Source: Gonapodya prolifera JEL478 (Eukaryota > Monoblepharomycota > Monoblepharidomycetes > Monoblepharidales > Gonapodyaceae). From it: a DNA stretch of 64,000 bases. The DNA lies in the NCBI GenBank assembly GCA_001574975.1, contig KQ965742.1:191696-255695 (forward strand), read 5' to 3'. Positions 12,267-23,785 of the stretch are shown here, piece after piece. Position 1 is the first letter of the stretch; each line of letters opens with the position of its first letter. The translations under genes and the position numbers were made by a program. Below the pieces are notes generated by a model, which saw only the letters and a list, made by a program, of their open reading frames with translations, searched no databases and was not told the DNA's origin.

Positions 12267-13988
12267 TTATATATATGTATATTTTACAATCGATTTTGAC
12301 TGTTGGACAAACTGCTCCGACGCTGTCACGAATGATTTCGGTACTTGAGCACCCTCCCACTTCACTTTCCTCAGACCCCCGAGCACTTGCACAACGCATT
12401 CGCGGAGATTCGACACCGCACCTTGTCCGACCGCCGCAGAGAAGCCCGTGAGGTCGAGCGACGCCACGGCGATGTACCTCTCGAGGACCAGCGCGAACGT
12501 CGCTGTGTCTGGGGAGGTGAGGAAGTCGATGATGCTGGGATGGTGGAAAGCGATGGAGCCGAGAAAGCCGGTGACGAACTGGATGAAGAGGAGAGTGGCG
12601 CTTGTACCCGTGCCCGCTGGGGGACTGCGATCAAGGTGAAACTTGGTCACTCTGAAATGATGAACATGCGACTCGTGTGACGAACCTCGATGCACCAAGG
12701 ATACAAGTGACGCCCTGCCCAGACGCTCCACCTTTTGCACGACTGAGATTCATCAGTAAGCGTGCGATTTCCACGACTTGCGCGTCGTTGTTGCCAAATA
12801 TGTGCAGTAATTGTACCGCGGTTTCTTTGGGGCGTCGAGTGCAATCTTGGAACGTTCACGTCGTTGGTAGGTAGTCCAATCCGCACCAACGTGCAAACCC
12901 TTTGACGTCACCGTGACTCACCGTCCATTGCGCCTACAATGTTTGGCGCGTATCGCCCTGGAAGCGAAATCGGAATCTCAGTGTCGTCCAAGAATGCACC
13001 GTAGGATACCGCGCCCCAGATTCTCAGCGCAAGTTTGACAAGGAGCTTCATTTGCTCCGTGTCCACACTGGAGTCACTCTCACTTTCCTCTGAGGGTCCA
13101 GCGCGCCCAACAAACAGTGTCTTCGACGGACTCGTACCGGAACCCCGTGCCGACACGAGTGGGGAAGTGTGCACCCACTGGTCGTTTAAAGCGTGAGCGA
13201 AAACCTCCAGCACTTGTCGCGCTCTACCGTCGACTGGATCTTCACGGCCCAGAAGAAGGTCGACGAGTTCGAGGGATCTACGGACGACAAGGGTGTGTAG
13301 TGCGTCATTCTCATCTCGTGCAGGAGTACTCAGGATATCGGACACCCGAGTGAGCAGCGGAATGGGTAGGCTTGGAGTCGTGGATTTGGCAATGTCAATG
13401 CACAATCGCAAGATTGGAAGGCGGGCGCGCTGAAAATGTCCGTCGTGAGTGGAAAAGGCCTCCGAGTTCAAGGCTCGGCACTGACACTGACACTGCCCCC
13501 ACCGTCCCACATTCGAATCAACTGATCCATGAAATAAGAGGTGAGCACTTCTGTAGGGATGTGGTTTTCCAGGCCGGTCTGTCGATGTGACTTGTAGACA
13601 GAGTGGAAGAGTTCCAGAGTAGTAGACATGGACCGAGTGGAGTAACGTTGAGAGACAACATCTGTACGAATGTCTCGAAGTAGTTTCAGGTTGGCTCGGT
13701 ACCCTGAAGGACACGGTCTCTGCGGACATCATGGATGGAGCAGAGTTTGCACGATGAACGCTCGCAGAGTGAGAAAAGCAACTCTGTGAATACAACCTGG
13801 GTACACAGGAGTCGAGACACGATTCCAGCTACGATGTGCTCTGCAAAAATAGATGGAGGCTCGTGGAGAGAGAGCGCGAGGGTGGGGAGATCCACGGTAT
13901 GATGTGTCAAGGACGGATAGGGACAGCGATGGTCAGAGGAGTGAATCGCCGATGCCAGGCTGGAGAGAATTTCCAGTGGTAAGCTCAT
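12267..13988 (-). CDS. Uncharacterised helical-repeat-like protein
   Basis: I do not recognise a family. Exons read as 13988-13805, 13703-13492, 13429 to about 12924, then two or more exons ending at the stop near 12267. The first three join in phase: IVSRLLWYRANLKLLRDIRTD across intron one, and RMWDGGGS-RARLPILRLCI across intron two (donor gtcagt). The chain is mostly amphipathic helix with Leu/Val/Ala heptad-like spacing, interrupted by a Ser/acidic stretch (SEESESDSSVD). A later exon gives ETAVQLLHIFGNNDAQVVEI, which looks like an armadillo/HEAT helix pair. The exact splice into the last exon is not settled. It starts 128 bp from the RasGAP gene on the other strand, so the two may share a bidirectional promoter. 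Confidence 0.55.
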
Positions 13989-14115
13989 GCCCACGCAGCA
14001 GGAAAGAAGAGTTTGATTTTCAAAAACGTTGTGTGGTCGATCGAATTCTGTGGTTGGCCAAAGGACCTGACTGAGTGTTTCGGGAGCTTCACTTCAAATC
14101 CCCGTGGCCGTGGGG

Positions 14116-17100
14116 ATGGCAGCCAATGTCGCGCGCGAACTGCACGTCAAGATTCAGGAGGCCAAATTCCCGTCTTTTCAATCGGACGCTCGCAACGCAT
14201 ACTGCTCCGTGTACCTCGATGACAGGGAGGTGTTCTCGACTCCGGTGTCGGCAAGCGACGGGGAGTCCATCATGTTCAACGAGGAATTCTTTGTAAGTCA
14301 GATTGCTTCTCCTCCGTCCGCCGTGCGCGCTTAGCTGAGAATGTCATGAAGCTCGACGACGTGCCATCGAGCTCTGCACAGCTCACGTTCACACTCTTCT
14401 CCGACACTTGCCAAGCGTCGCCAATTGGGCGATCTGCTTCGATAGCCTCCTCACACTCGCGTAGTCCCGCATCGCCCTCATCTCCGCGCTCGGCGTCGCC
14501 CTCCACTGCCGGGAATCGTCGCAGCCTTCGGGACAGGCCACTCGGCGCACTCTCCATCCCAACGAGCCTTATGATGACCCACATTGTATGCGACGAGAAT
14601 TGGTGGGTGTTGACACCTGTCACGGAAGATGCGGGCAGGGTTTCGGGAGAGGTCCATGTCAAGGTCGCCTACCAAGCTCCACGTCGAGGAGGGCCCAAGC
14701 CCACTGACAACACCGCGGGATCGAGAGCAGCTGATATCGACAATCAGCTGTCACTCACCCTCCCCGGAGCGGACTCGAAACACGTGTTCGCCGTGACGAT
14801 CGAGGCAGCCAGGGGGCTCTTGCCTCGAGGAGATAGCAGTGAGTTGCGACGGTGCGGTGAGGTGCGCGTGGTAGATGGAGGATAACATTACATTCACACA
14901 GACTTGGCGAATCCTTACGCGGTCCTCCATTTGCTTCCGGACCCGGACCTCACCTCAATGCAGAACACAAACGTGTGCAAGCGAACAACCGATCCTCAGT
15001 TCCGACAGGATTTTCTATTGTGAGTCTCTGAGTCTCTGACATTGTATTGTCACGCCCCGGTCTCGCATCTCGCCCTGACCTCAAACCAACCCACGAACAG
15101 CACCGTCCAAGACATCCACCCATACCACAGACTCCACGTTGTGCGTTATCCCTTTAACCGTTGACGCCTGCTGACTGCTGACCCTGCTCTGAAATCTGAA
15201 ACAAAACGTTTTGCAAAGGCCCTCTGGGACTACGACTCCAAATCGGGTCTGCACGACGAGTTTTTGGGGCACATTTTCAGTACGTGTGTGCGCGCGCCGT
15301 GCCCGTCCATCGCCATGACCCTCACCTGAGCGACTCTGTGCGTTTTTTTTTTGTTTTTTTTTGGGGGGGGGGGGGGGGCGGGGCAGTCAATTTGCAGAAT
15401 TTGGTCGAGTGCTCGGACTACGACGAGTGGTACTCCCTTTTGCCCGCACCTGGTGGGTTTCCCCACGTCCGGTCCTCGTTACCTAAACGTCGTCACCTAA
15501 CACGCTTGTCGTGAATTCAAACACATGTCCACAACCACACGCAGCTGTCAGCTACGAAGCTATCCTGAGACGTGAGTGGTGTGATGTTCAAGTCCTCGCG
15601 ACACGTGCCCAGTCCAAGTCGTCCTCTCCTGACTGACGCCGCGCCCGCGCCCGCGCCAGGCCAAATTGACGGGAAACAGCGCAAGCAGGGTCTAGCTAAG
15701 GCGCGCGCGTTCGTGAAAGCGCTTCAGCAGCAGCAAGTGAGCCCCTCTGGTACGTTCAAGGAAACCGCACTGCACCGCACCGTGCAGGTGCAGGTGCAGG
15801 TGCAATGCGCAAAACATGTCACGACACCGCCACCACACCGCACGGCCCCTTTCCCCTTTTTCCAGCTCAGGACCAAAGGAGCCGACAGCACCGATTTGTC
15901 GACACCAAGTTCTTTTCTGTCGCGTTTTGCTCGTTTTGTGGCGGGGTGCTCTTCCCTGGGAAGCAGCACCTTCAGTGCGGGAACTGGTGCGTCGTCGTCC
16001 CTTGCCTGTTATCGCGCCATGCTCCTACTCCATTACGATCCTCTTCACACCGCTCGATTAACAAAAAAAGCAAACTCAATGCTCATGTTGACTGCGCCAA
16101 GTTTGTGGGCGACCGGTGCGGGGCCCTGGGGACGCTGAGGATATTCACCACCTTCAGCGAGTTCCGCGTTCTCGCCTTGAAAAAGTACATGCCTCTGCTT
16201 GATGTGGGAACGAAATTCTGTATTTTTTTCTCGATGTGGTTCATGTACTTTTCGTCTGCGGCAGATTCTTACTGATCGCAATTACACGATTGCGACAACG
16301 ATTGGGAGAAACGTTTCGAATCGGGAAGAGATTGCGTCTGCGATGCTACGCATCACCGAACACACGGGGAAAGGAGTGGATTTTGTGCGGAGTGTTGTGA
16401 TCAACGAGATCCAGGAAGCCAGTATGTGGAATGTTTGTGTAGACGCTCGAGTATCTCGCCGGATGTGAATCCCTTTTCCCTTTCCATTCTCAGAGGATGT
16501 GGCGACTTTGTTCAGGAACAATAGTATGGCAACCAAAGCGGTTGATCTCTACCAGAAGCAAGTCGGTGGGACGTACTTAAGGACAGTGCTGGAGGGGATT
16601 ATTATGTGAGTTTCGAAGCCCTTTTTTGTGTTCATTTCAACTGTTTTACCCCTCACATCTAGGGATGTAGTCAGAGACGAGCCTGTTTGTGAGGTGAGTA
16701 AAACTTGGGCGAGGCGGCGACTTGAGCCAAGACCGGACCACCACTTTCATCCAGCTGGATCCCACGAGGGTCGTTGACAGCGCCGATTTAGCAACCAACC
16801 AAGCAACACTGTTGACGTGGTCGAAACTCATTTTGGACGCAATCTCGAGTCCAAGTGCCATCGCTGCGTTCCCGGAGTGAGTGTACCGGTAACCAAGCGT
16901 CAACTCTTGATATTGAATTCGCAAGGGCAGACAGTTGCAAACAATCTACTCTGCCGCAGTGGCAGAAGTAAACGTGAGGTTTCCAGGACAGCCGAATGCA
17001 AAATACAGTGCTGTCGCAGGTAATTTATCAGTGCCGTTGTGGCTCCCGGCTCCCGCACGTGCCGCTCATAATCGATCGAAAAAGGCTTTCTCTTCCTGCG

Positions 17101-19335
17101 CTTGCTGGTTCCGGCGATTTTGGGGCCTAAGCTTTTCGGATTGATGGACGAATTTCCCACCGCTCCGGTTGCGAGAGTAAGTTGTCTTTCATATTCTCAC
17201 ATTCGCACACCTTTCAAACCGCTGCTATTTTACAGACTTTGACATTGCTGGCCAAGGTCATACAGACGATTGCCAACATGGCAGATGGATTCTCCGAGAA
17301 GGAGCGCTGTAGGTCCATGATTGTGCCTTGGGGGTATCCTTTTCCTCAACATGAATACGTACAGATATGATGGTCCTCAACGACTTTGTGGTCCAACAAC
17401 AATCGCAAGTCAAGAAATTCTTGGACGCTGTTGCCACGAATGTGAGTTTGGCGTTCGAAATTTCACTGCAACTTTTGACCTAATGAAGTGTCACGACAGT
17501 CAAAGAAAGCAGTGGATACGGTCTCGAAACAGAAATTCAATGTGTTTTCCATGCGGAAGACGCTGTCACCTTTAAATAATTGCGACGTTCGTAACCGCGT
17601 TCCTGCTATCTGCTCCACATTGATAATGACGTGTTGGAATAACAAACTCTCATCAGGGACCAAGTACACCAAACGTACCAAACGGACCGCCGCGGATCAA
17701 AATCGGCTGGACTACCGGCCTTGCGAACTCTGGCTCTCCTCGTGATGAAGAGCTTGAATACGCGACAGATTGTGCACGTCTAGCGGAGCTTTTGACGTCC
17801 TGCGAGAATCGGATACTCAAGGAATCATCCTCTTCAGTGGGTTTTTGTGTCTCACTGACACTTGACATGCAATTGAGTGACTGTGATGGTTCGATAGCCA
17901 AAGGATACAGCAGCTGTCAAAAAGTTATTCCGAACGCTGCATCAAATTCGGAACTTGGCAACCTCTGCTCGGGAGCTCAACTCAGACGCGGAGAAATTAT
18001 CGTCACTTGGGAGCTTTGCGCGTCTCTTTGGTAACACCGCGAACCTTGCCTCAATGGCTAAGAAAATCGTAAATGGTGGCATGGGAATGGGAACCCTCAA
18101 GAACGGCACACGGCGGGCAAAACTTTCGTCCGGCAAGCTTTTTTCTGACGATGCACCTATTAAGACACCTGAAGGAGCATCTCCTTCTGAGGCGAAGACA
18201 GAGGACCACACGAGAGATCTTGTTGTTCCTCCTCTCCCAGCCCACCCGAGTGCCACTTCAGACAAAAGCAGCAACTCGATAATGGAAATCAACACTCCTC
18301 CAAAGCTCCCACCATCTACTCGTCCAGCGACAGCGATCTCTTCTGACATCATCGTGACGAAAGCAGGGACAAGGGCTGGTACCTTAACAAGACCACCCCC
18401 ACTTGAGATTAAAAGCGAACCGAAAAGTTCCACCGTATTGGACCTTCCGGGAAGCGATCAGGCTGTGCCATGTGCCAACTGCTTCGATCCAGTAAATGAA
18501 GCTGACGAATTTCGCGTCGCAGGACACAATGAAGTATGGCACACTCGGTGCAACAAGTGTGCAAGTTGCGGAACATCGCTGTCCAGGGATGCAGCGCAGG
18601 TCAAGCGGGGACATCTATTTTGTAATCGATGCGGAGCTGCTGTAGGTTCCTGTCGAACCTGCATTTCAGCCTGACAAATTAAACCCACACAAGCATTCAG
18701 GCTGCATTTTGCGGTGGTTGCAACTCTGCGATCACTGCCAGCGAGCGAGGACAGGCGATTATGGCATGTGCGAAGCCTTGGCATCGCGATTGTTTGCGAT
18801 GTGCAACTTGCGACTGCACTCTTCAAGCGGGCTTCAAAGAGCTGGATGGTCGACCTTATTGCAAGACCGATTACATTCGGGCTGCTGGCTTATTCTGCGG
18901 GGCATGTGGTGAAGTGATAACCTCAACGTTCATCGAAGTTGGAGATCCGAAGCAAAAGTACCATATTGACTGCAAACGTTGCTCCGTGAGTGCAAATTTG
19001 ACCTTAAAGCTCACTTGTTCTTGCATGAATGGCATTTCTCTCTTTAGTTCTGCCATACGACCTTGGCTGGAGAGCCCTATTTTGCTCTTTCACAATTGCC
19101 TACCGATCTTTTCCACTCAAGCCACGCGGGGATACTCCTGAACTGCGTGACATGTAGACAAATTATTCCAGATGGATCACTTGTTCGGGCCTTCCAAAGC
19201 CAGCGAAGCTTCCATGTAGATTGCTTCTGTTGTGCAAGATGTGGGGTCACATTGGTACATTCAGAGTACTTTGAGAATGAGGGCTCTTTATTACCGAGTT
19301 GTAAGAAGTGTTTCTTAAACGAAATCGATTCGTAA
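14116..19335 (+). CDS. Multidomain Ras GTPase-activating protein: C2-C2-C1-RasGAP-LIM(x4)
   Basis: Predicted to switch off Ras. In order: a first C2-like domain from the start (NAYCSVYLDDREVF...FNEEFF); a second C2 (LANPYAVLHLLPDPDLT...HDEFLGHIFINLQNL); a C1 zinc domain starting HRFVDTKFFSVAFCSFCGG with CxxC, HVDC and DRC; a LRIFTTFSEFRVLALKKY strand; and the RasGAP domain. The catalytic arginine finger (ATLFRNNSMATKA) and the FLRLLVPAILGPK motif are present after splicing, so it should be active. A Ser/Thr/Pro linker then leads, within one continuous exon from about 17955, into the first of four LIM domains with complete Cys/His ligands (CANC...WHTRC, CGGC...WHRDC, CGAC...YHIDC, CVTC...FHVDC). 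One intron contains a T tract plus 16 G near 15349-15378. Two adjacent genes remain possible but less likely. Confidence 0.85.
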
Positions 19336-19425
19336 TAAATAATGAAATGAAATGACGACCCATCGATTACATACGCCGCGTGAGACTTTGGTCACTCGCT
19401 GGTTTCAATCTGACGTGGTTTCCCG

Positions 19426-20333
19426 ATGACTTCCACGTCTCGACGATGGACTTTCGATTTTCGTTCTCTGGACACGTCGATGTCGAAGACGCCGACGAAA
19501 GTGTCACCAGAGGGTTTTGAACCGAAGTACTACGCTGCTGACTTCAAAGCGAACGGGGAGGGCGATAAAAAGAGCGTTTCCGCTGCAGAGCAGGACAAAT
19601 TGAAAGTAAAAGTGAGTCCGTGATGTTTGTCGACCTTTAGAGCTCGAATGATTAAAACATGGGCTATCTTCTGAAATTATTCGATGGCATCGCTGTGGGT
19701 CTCTATTGCGACAACGTGTGACACTCCATAAAGAAAGCATGGGAGGCTGCGCTTGGACCTGCGAAAACAGTCCCGATGGTGCGTTTGGGATTCAATAATA
19801 TTCTCTTCCGGTTCTGACATTGCATATTCGAAGAATGCTTTCATGCTGTGGATGAGCGGAAGCGGGGTTCAAATCTTTTCTATCATGATGCTTTACATGC
19901 TCTTCTCTGGTGGGGTGCAAGGGATAACGAAGGTCACGCAAAGTGAGTGAAACCAGGGGACGTTGGGTTTTGTTCACAACTTGAATTTCGAACCCCTCGT
20001 AGCATTTGAACGATTCGCTATTGTGGAGGCTGGCTCAAGCCGTGCAGACCCTCTTCTTCTGCCCAAAATCATATATGTGGCACTACAGTTGGCTGTGATT
20101 GCTCTTGGGGTGTGGAAATTGTCCTCCATGGGTCTTTTACCAACTGCTCAGAGTGACTGGCTTGCATTTTTACAACCCAAGCAGGTGGGCAACTGTCTTG
20201 TTAAGTCTCTGTCACATTGCCTATTAAACCACTCGTTCAACCCCACCACATATGTGCAATTCGCAGTACTTGGAATTTTCAGGTCGATGACTACAATTAC
20301 AAGTTACTGAGGCGATGTAAATGCCTTGAATAA
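19426..20333 (+). CDS. EMC4: ER membrane protein complex subunit 4
   Basis: Subunit of the conserved EMC insertase, which places weak or tail-anchored helices into the ER membrane. Exons 19426-19611, 19734-19778, 19834-19942, 20003-20184 and 20283-20333 give 190 residues, close to the family length. Diagnostic text: KKAWEAALGPAKTVPMNAFM, LWMSGSGVQIFSIMMLYMLF and the C-terminal SDWLAFLQP, all typical of EMC4, with two predicted membrane helices. The last exon lies over the 3' end of the methionyl-tRNA synthetase coding region on the other strand. If the last intron is retained, translation instead stops at 20310, so some overlap remains either way. Confidence 0.9.
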
Positions 20334-23300
20334 TTCTTCTAGCTGCGCTTTAGTTCGGAGCAACTCTGAAACTGCTGCTACTGTTTCTTCGTCTTTGGCC
20401 CCTTTCGCTCCCTTAAGTGTCCGTACTTTATCACCTTGCTCTTTGTATAGAGCCTCCAACTGAAGCATCTCAGGCGTCTTGTCAGCATCAGCAATGACGA
20501 GTTGTGAAGGTTTGGCTTCCTTGATGGATGGCTTTTGCGGGGCCTTGCCCTTCGATCCAGCCTTCGCCGCGCTCTTGCCTGCATCCTTGGCAGGCGGTTG
20601 CGGCTTTGCGCTCGCTGCTGCAACTCTAGGAGCATCCGTTTCCTCTTTCACTTGCTTCCCTGCATAACGCTGACGCAACTCCTGCTCTTTCGAGTCCTCG
20701 ATTTTGGTGAACAGGTAATCAGGCTTGTTAATCACGTGGCCTCCAAGAATGTCCTTTCCATCCCAAGGCAGTTCAGTATCACCGGGTATGCGACGGTGGG
20801 GCGCTCGTAGTTGTTTTACAATCGCCGCGCTCGTGGTCGGCATGAACGGATACACTAGTGCGGAAAGCAGGTAAATCAGATTCGTTGCGAGAGACAGCAC
20901 AGTATCCGCCTTTGGTCGGTTATTTGTGAACAAAGCATTGTCGAGTTTAGAGTCCTAAATACGAACGTTGATATTGTAGTGTTTTCAACAAACCGTGCAC
21001 CTGATGACATACCTGCAGGTACAGATTTCCGCGGGCTGATATGTCCATAACAATCTTAAGGCCGTTTCGCTCTTTCTGCTGCTCCATACTCTCCACATAT
21101 TGTCCAAGTAAATTGTTCACATCTTTGAGGAAATCGCTTTCCTCGGTTCCAACAGTGCCGACCGAGGGCACCGTGGACTGATACTTAGCTGCAACGAACT
21201 TGAGCGCACGATTCACGAAGTTGCCAAGGTTCGCTAGAAGCTCGTTGTTGTTCCGCTGGACGAAATCTCGCCACAAAAATTGCGAGTCCGATGTTTCTGG
21301 TCGACTGGCCAAGAGATAGTACCGCCAGACCTCGACTGGAATATTACTCGCCATGACGTTGTTGCCGAATACCCCCACACCTCGAGATTTTGAAAACTTT
21401 AGGGAAGATTAAAAATCGAAGAACACGAGAACGGGTAACACATTGGCTTACCTTGCCGTTTTCATAATTCAAATACTCGCACGTAGAAATCGTATTGACA
21501 ATGGTATAAGGATCCCCAGTGCCATGCAAAATGCATGGAAAAATAACGGAGTGAAACGGCACATTGTCCTTTCCCATGAACTGTCGCAAGATACAAACTT
21601 CAGTGTAATTGCAAAGCCTGAGTATTATCGCAATTACCTGGTATAATTTGACATTTTCTGGGTTTTTCCACCACTCTTGCCAGCCTTCAGGGGTGTAGTT
21701 CATGGTTATAGATATGTATCCAATAGGAGCGTCGTACCAGACATAAAACACCTAAGAGAGTGACATATGCGGGACTTCGATACATACAACTCAGAATGAT
21801 AGCAACTGCTCACCTTGTCCTCATACCCAGCAAGAGGTACAGGAACGCCCCACTTCAAATCTCTTGTGATGCATCTTGGTTCTAGCCCTTTCTTCAACCA
21901 GCTGAGAGTGATGGTCTTGCCGTTCGGAGACCATTTCCCTAATATTGCCAGTACGTGGTCACACCGAGGAGCAAGAGTGCCATGTCCCCATCGCACAAAA
22001 ATCTTACCTTCTTCGGTAACTCGCTCTGCCCATTCAAGATTCCAAGACTCTAGCTTAGGAAGATCCAAAAACTGATGCTTTGTTTCCTTCAAAATTGGGG
22101 TGGCACCGTCCAGCTTGCAGCGCGGCTTTAACAGCTCAGTAGGGTTCAGCAGCTATGTTCCAAGGGTATGAGGCAACGATTCTTATCCAAAACTGACATA
22201 CCCCTTCACCTTGCCACAGCTATCGCACTGATCTCCTCGAGCATCGTCGTAATGGCAGTGAGGACACTCTCCCTCGACAAATCTGTCGGCAAGGAATCGC
22301 TTGTGGCCTGGCTGATCGCAGTACAGCTGCTTCATTGTATCCTCGAATGTGTAGCCCGATTTTTGAAGCTTCTTAAACATATCTTGACAGATCTCTGTCT
22401 GCGCAGGAGTTGTGGTCTTGCCGAAGTAGTCGAAATCGATGTTGAACCAATCATCTTCGACATAATCGGTTAACATCGTCGCGATAACCGCTTTATAAAC
22501 CATTGCCGACACTCACAAGTTTGCTTGTGAAGAGCACGATACTTCGCACAGAGCTCTTCTTCTGTCACGTTTTCTTCAAGCGCCTTTGTTTCTGTCGCGG
22601 TGCCGTACTCGTCCGTTCCGCATATATAAAGAGTGTTGTACCCACGTGTGCGACAGTACCTTGACGCCGAAGAGTCACTTTTCGGTTAGCGTCGCAACGA
22701 GAAAACGTGACTTGTTCCAGATACCTTGCGAACACATCTGCACTCAAAACGGAGCCTATGATATTTCCCAGATGAGGAACATTGTTGACGTAAGGAAGAG
22801 CGGACGTTATCAAGACGTTTCGCTTGTCCGTCTGGGGAAGCCTGTTCAACATAAAAACTCAGACAACGTGAAAAAAGCCTTTCAAAGGAAGTCAAGGGCC
22901 ATACACTGTCCGCTCGTGGTGGTCGTAAGTGAGCGAAATACCAGGCCTAAGGTTGGACGCTGGCGAGCTTCCCTGACGGGCGGAATGTCTGATGTAAATA
23001 CATCGGCAAAAGATTCTCGCCTGATGCCAACACCCACCGAGAGACCATTCAACCGCTTCAACGCTTCCTTCGCTTCCTCACTTTGCGCTTTTGAGTTCCA
23101 CCAGTCGCGAGTCTCCGGGTGCTGGTCCAGTTGCGTTCGAACAGGATACAGTTTCGCGAAAATCGCAACTTGGACTGCATTCCAAGGGCCCTATCACGTA
23201 TCCACTGTTGTTAAACGTCCGCATGGGTACTGACTGCATCAAGGCACCTTGAGCTGTTCCGCCAACGGCTCCGCATTGAGCATCACCAAAAGATCGCCCA

Positions 23301-23717
23301 ACGGAACCTTGGGCGTTCCTGTCGACAAGACAGACGCTAAAAGCTCGTTCTCCTCCCATTCCATCCATGAAATAGCCAGTGTTGATGCAATTGGGTCTTT
23401 GGAGACGACAGGAAGAAGTGCTCTGAACCGGGCGAGTAACGAGAAGTGTTTGGTTTGATTTGAATGCGACATCACTCGCTTGGCACTCACCGCACAGCTG
23501 CATTAGCATTAGAAATGATCCTTGCCTTATCCGCCTCCAGAAAAACAGATTCGCCCGTCAGGGGGTCGGGATCCTTGTCCAGAAGAGAAATGTCGGGTTT
23601 TCGCCCCGAGAGCAGCCCGGCGAGGAGTAGCTTCAGCAGCGAGACTGTCGCGGAGGGTCCGATCGTGCTGCCTTCCCTCACGTGTACCACAATTCGGACT
23701 GAGTGAGGATCGGACAT
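20304..23717 (-). CDS. MES1: Cytosolic methionyl-tRNA synthetase with GST-like and WHEP domains
   Basis: Charges initiator and elongator tRNA-Met. The start ([16 protein letters not shown]) leads into an N-terminal GST-like domain ([14 protein letters not shown] and [12 protein letters not shown] are visible). The class I core follows with [17 protein letters not shown] (HIGH-type HLGN), [12 protein letters not shown], the zinc-knuckle region [51 protein letters not shown] and the KMSKS-type FSKSRG, then the anticodon-binding helices. The C-terminus is a lysine/alanine linker and a WHEP-like helix pair ([20 protein letters not shown]...ELFKAF). About ten exons; the reading frame is intact. 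Yeast Mes1 has the GST-like part but no WHEP, so the combination resembles animal MARS1. It overlaps the EMC4 3' end by about 30 nt. Confidence 0.93.
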
Positions 23718-23785
23718 GTTTTGAGATGAAAAGTTGCAGGAGTGCTAGTTGCAAGTGAGTGTATTTACAAAACTTTATTAAATTT

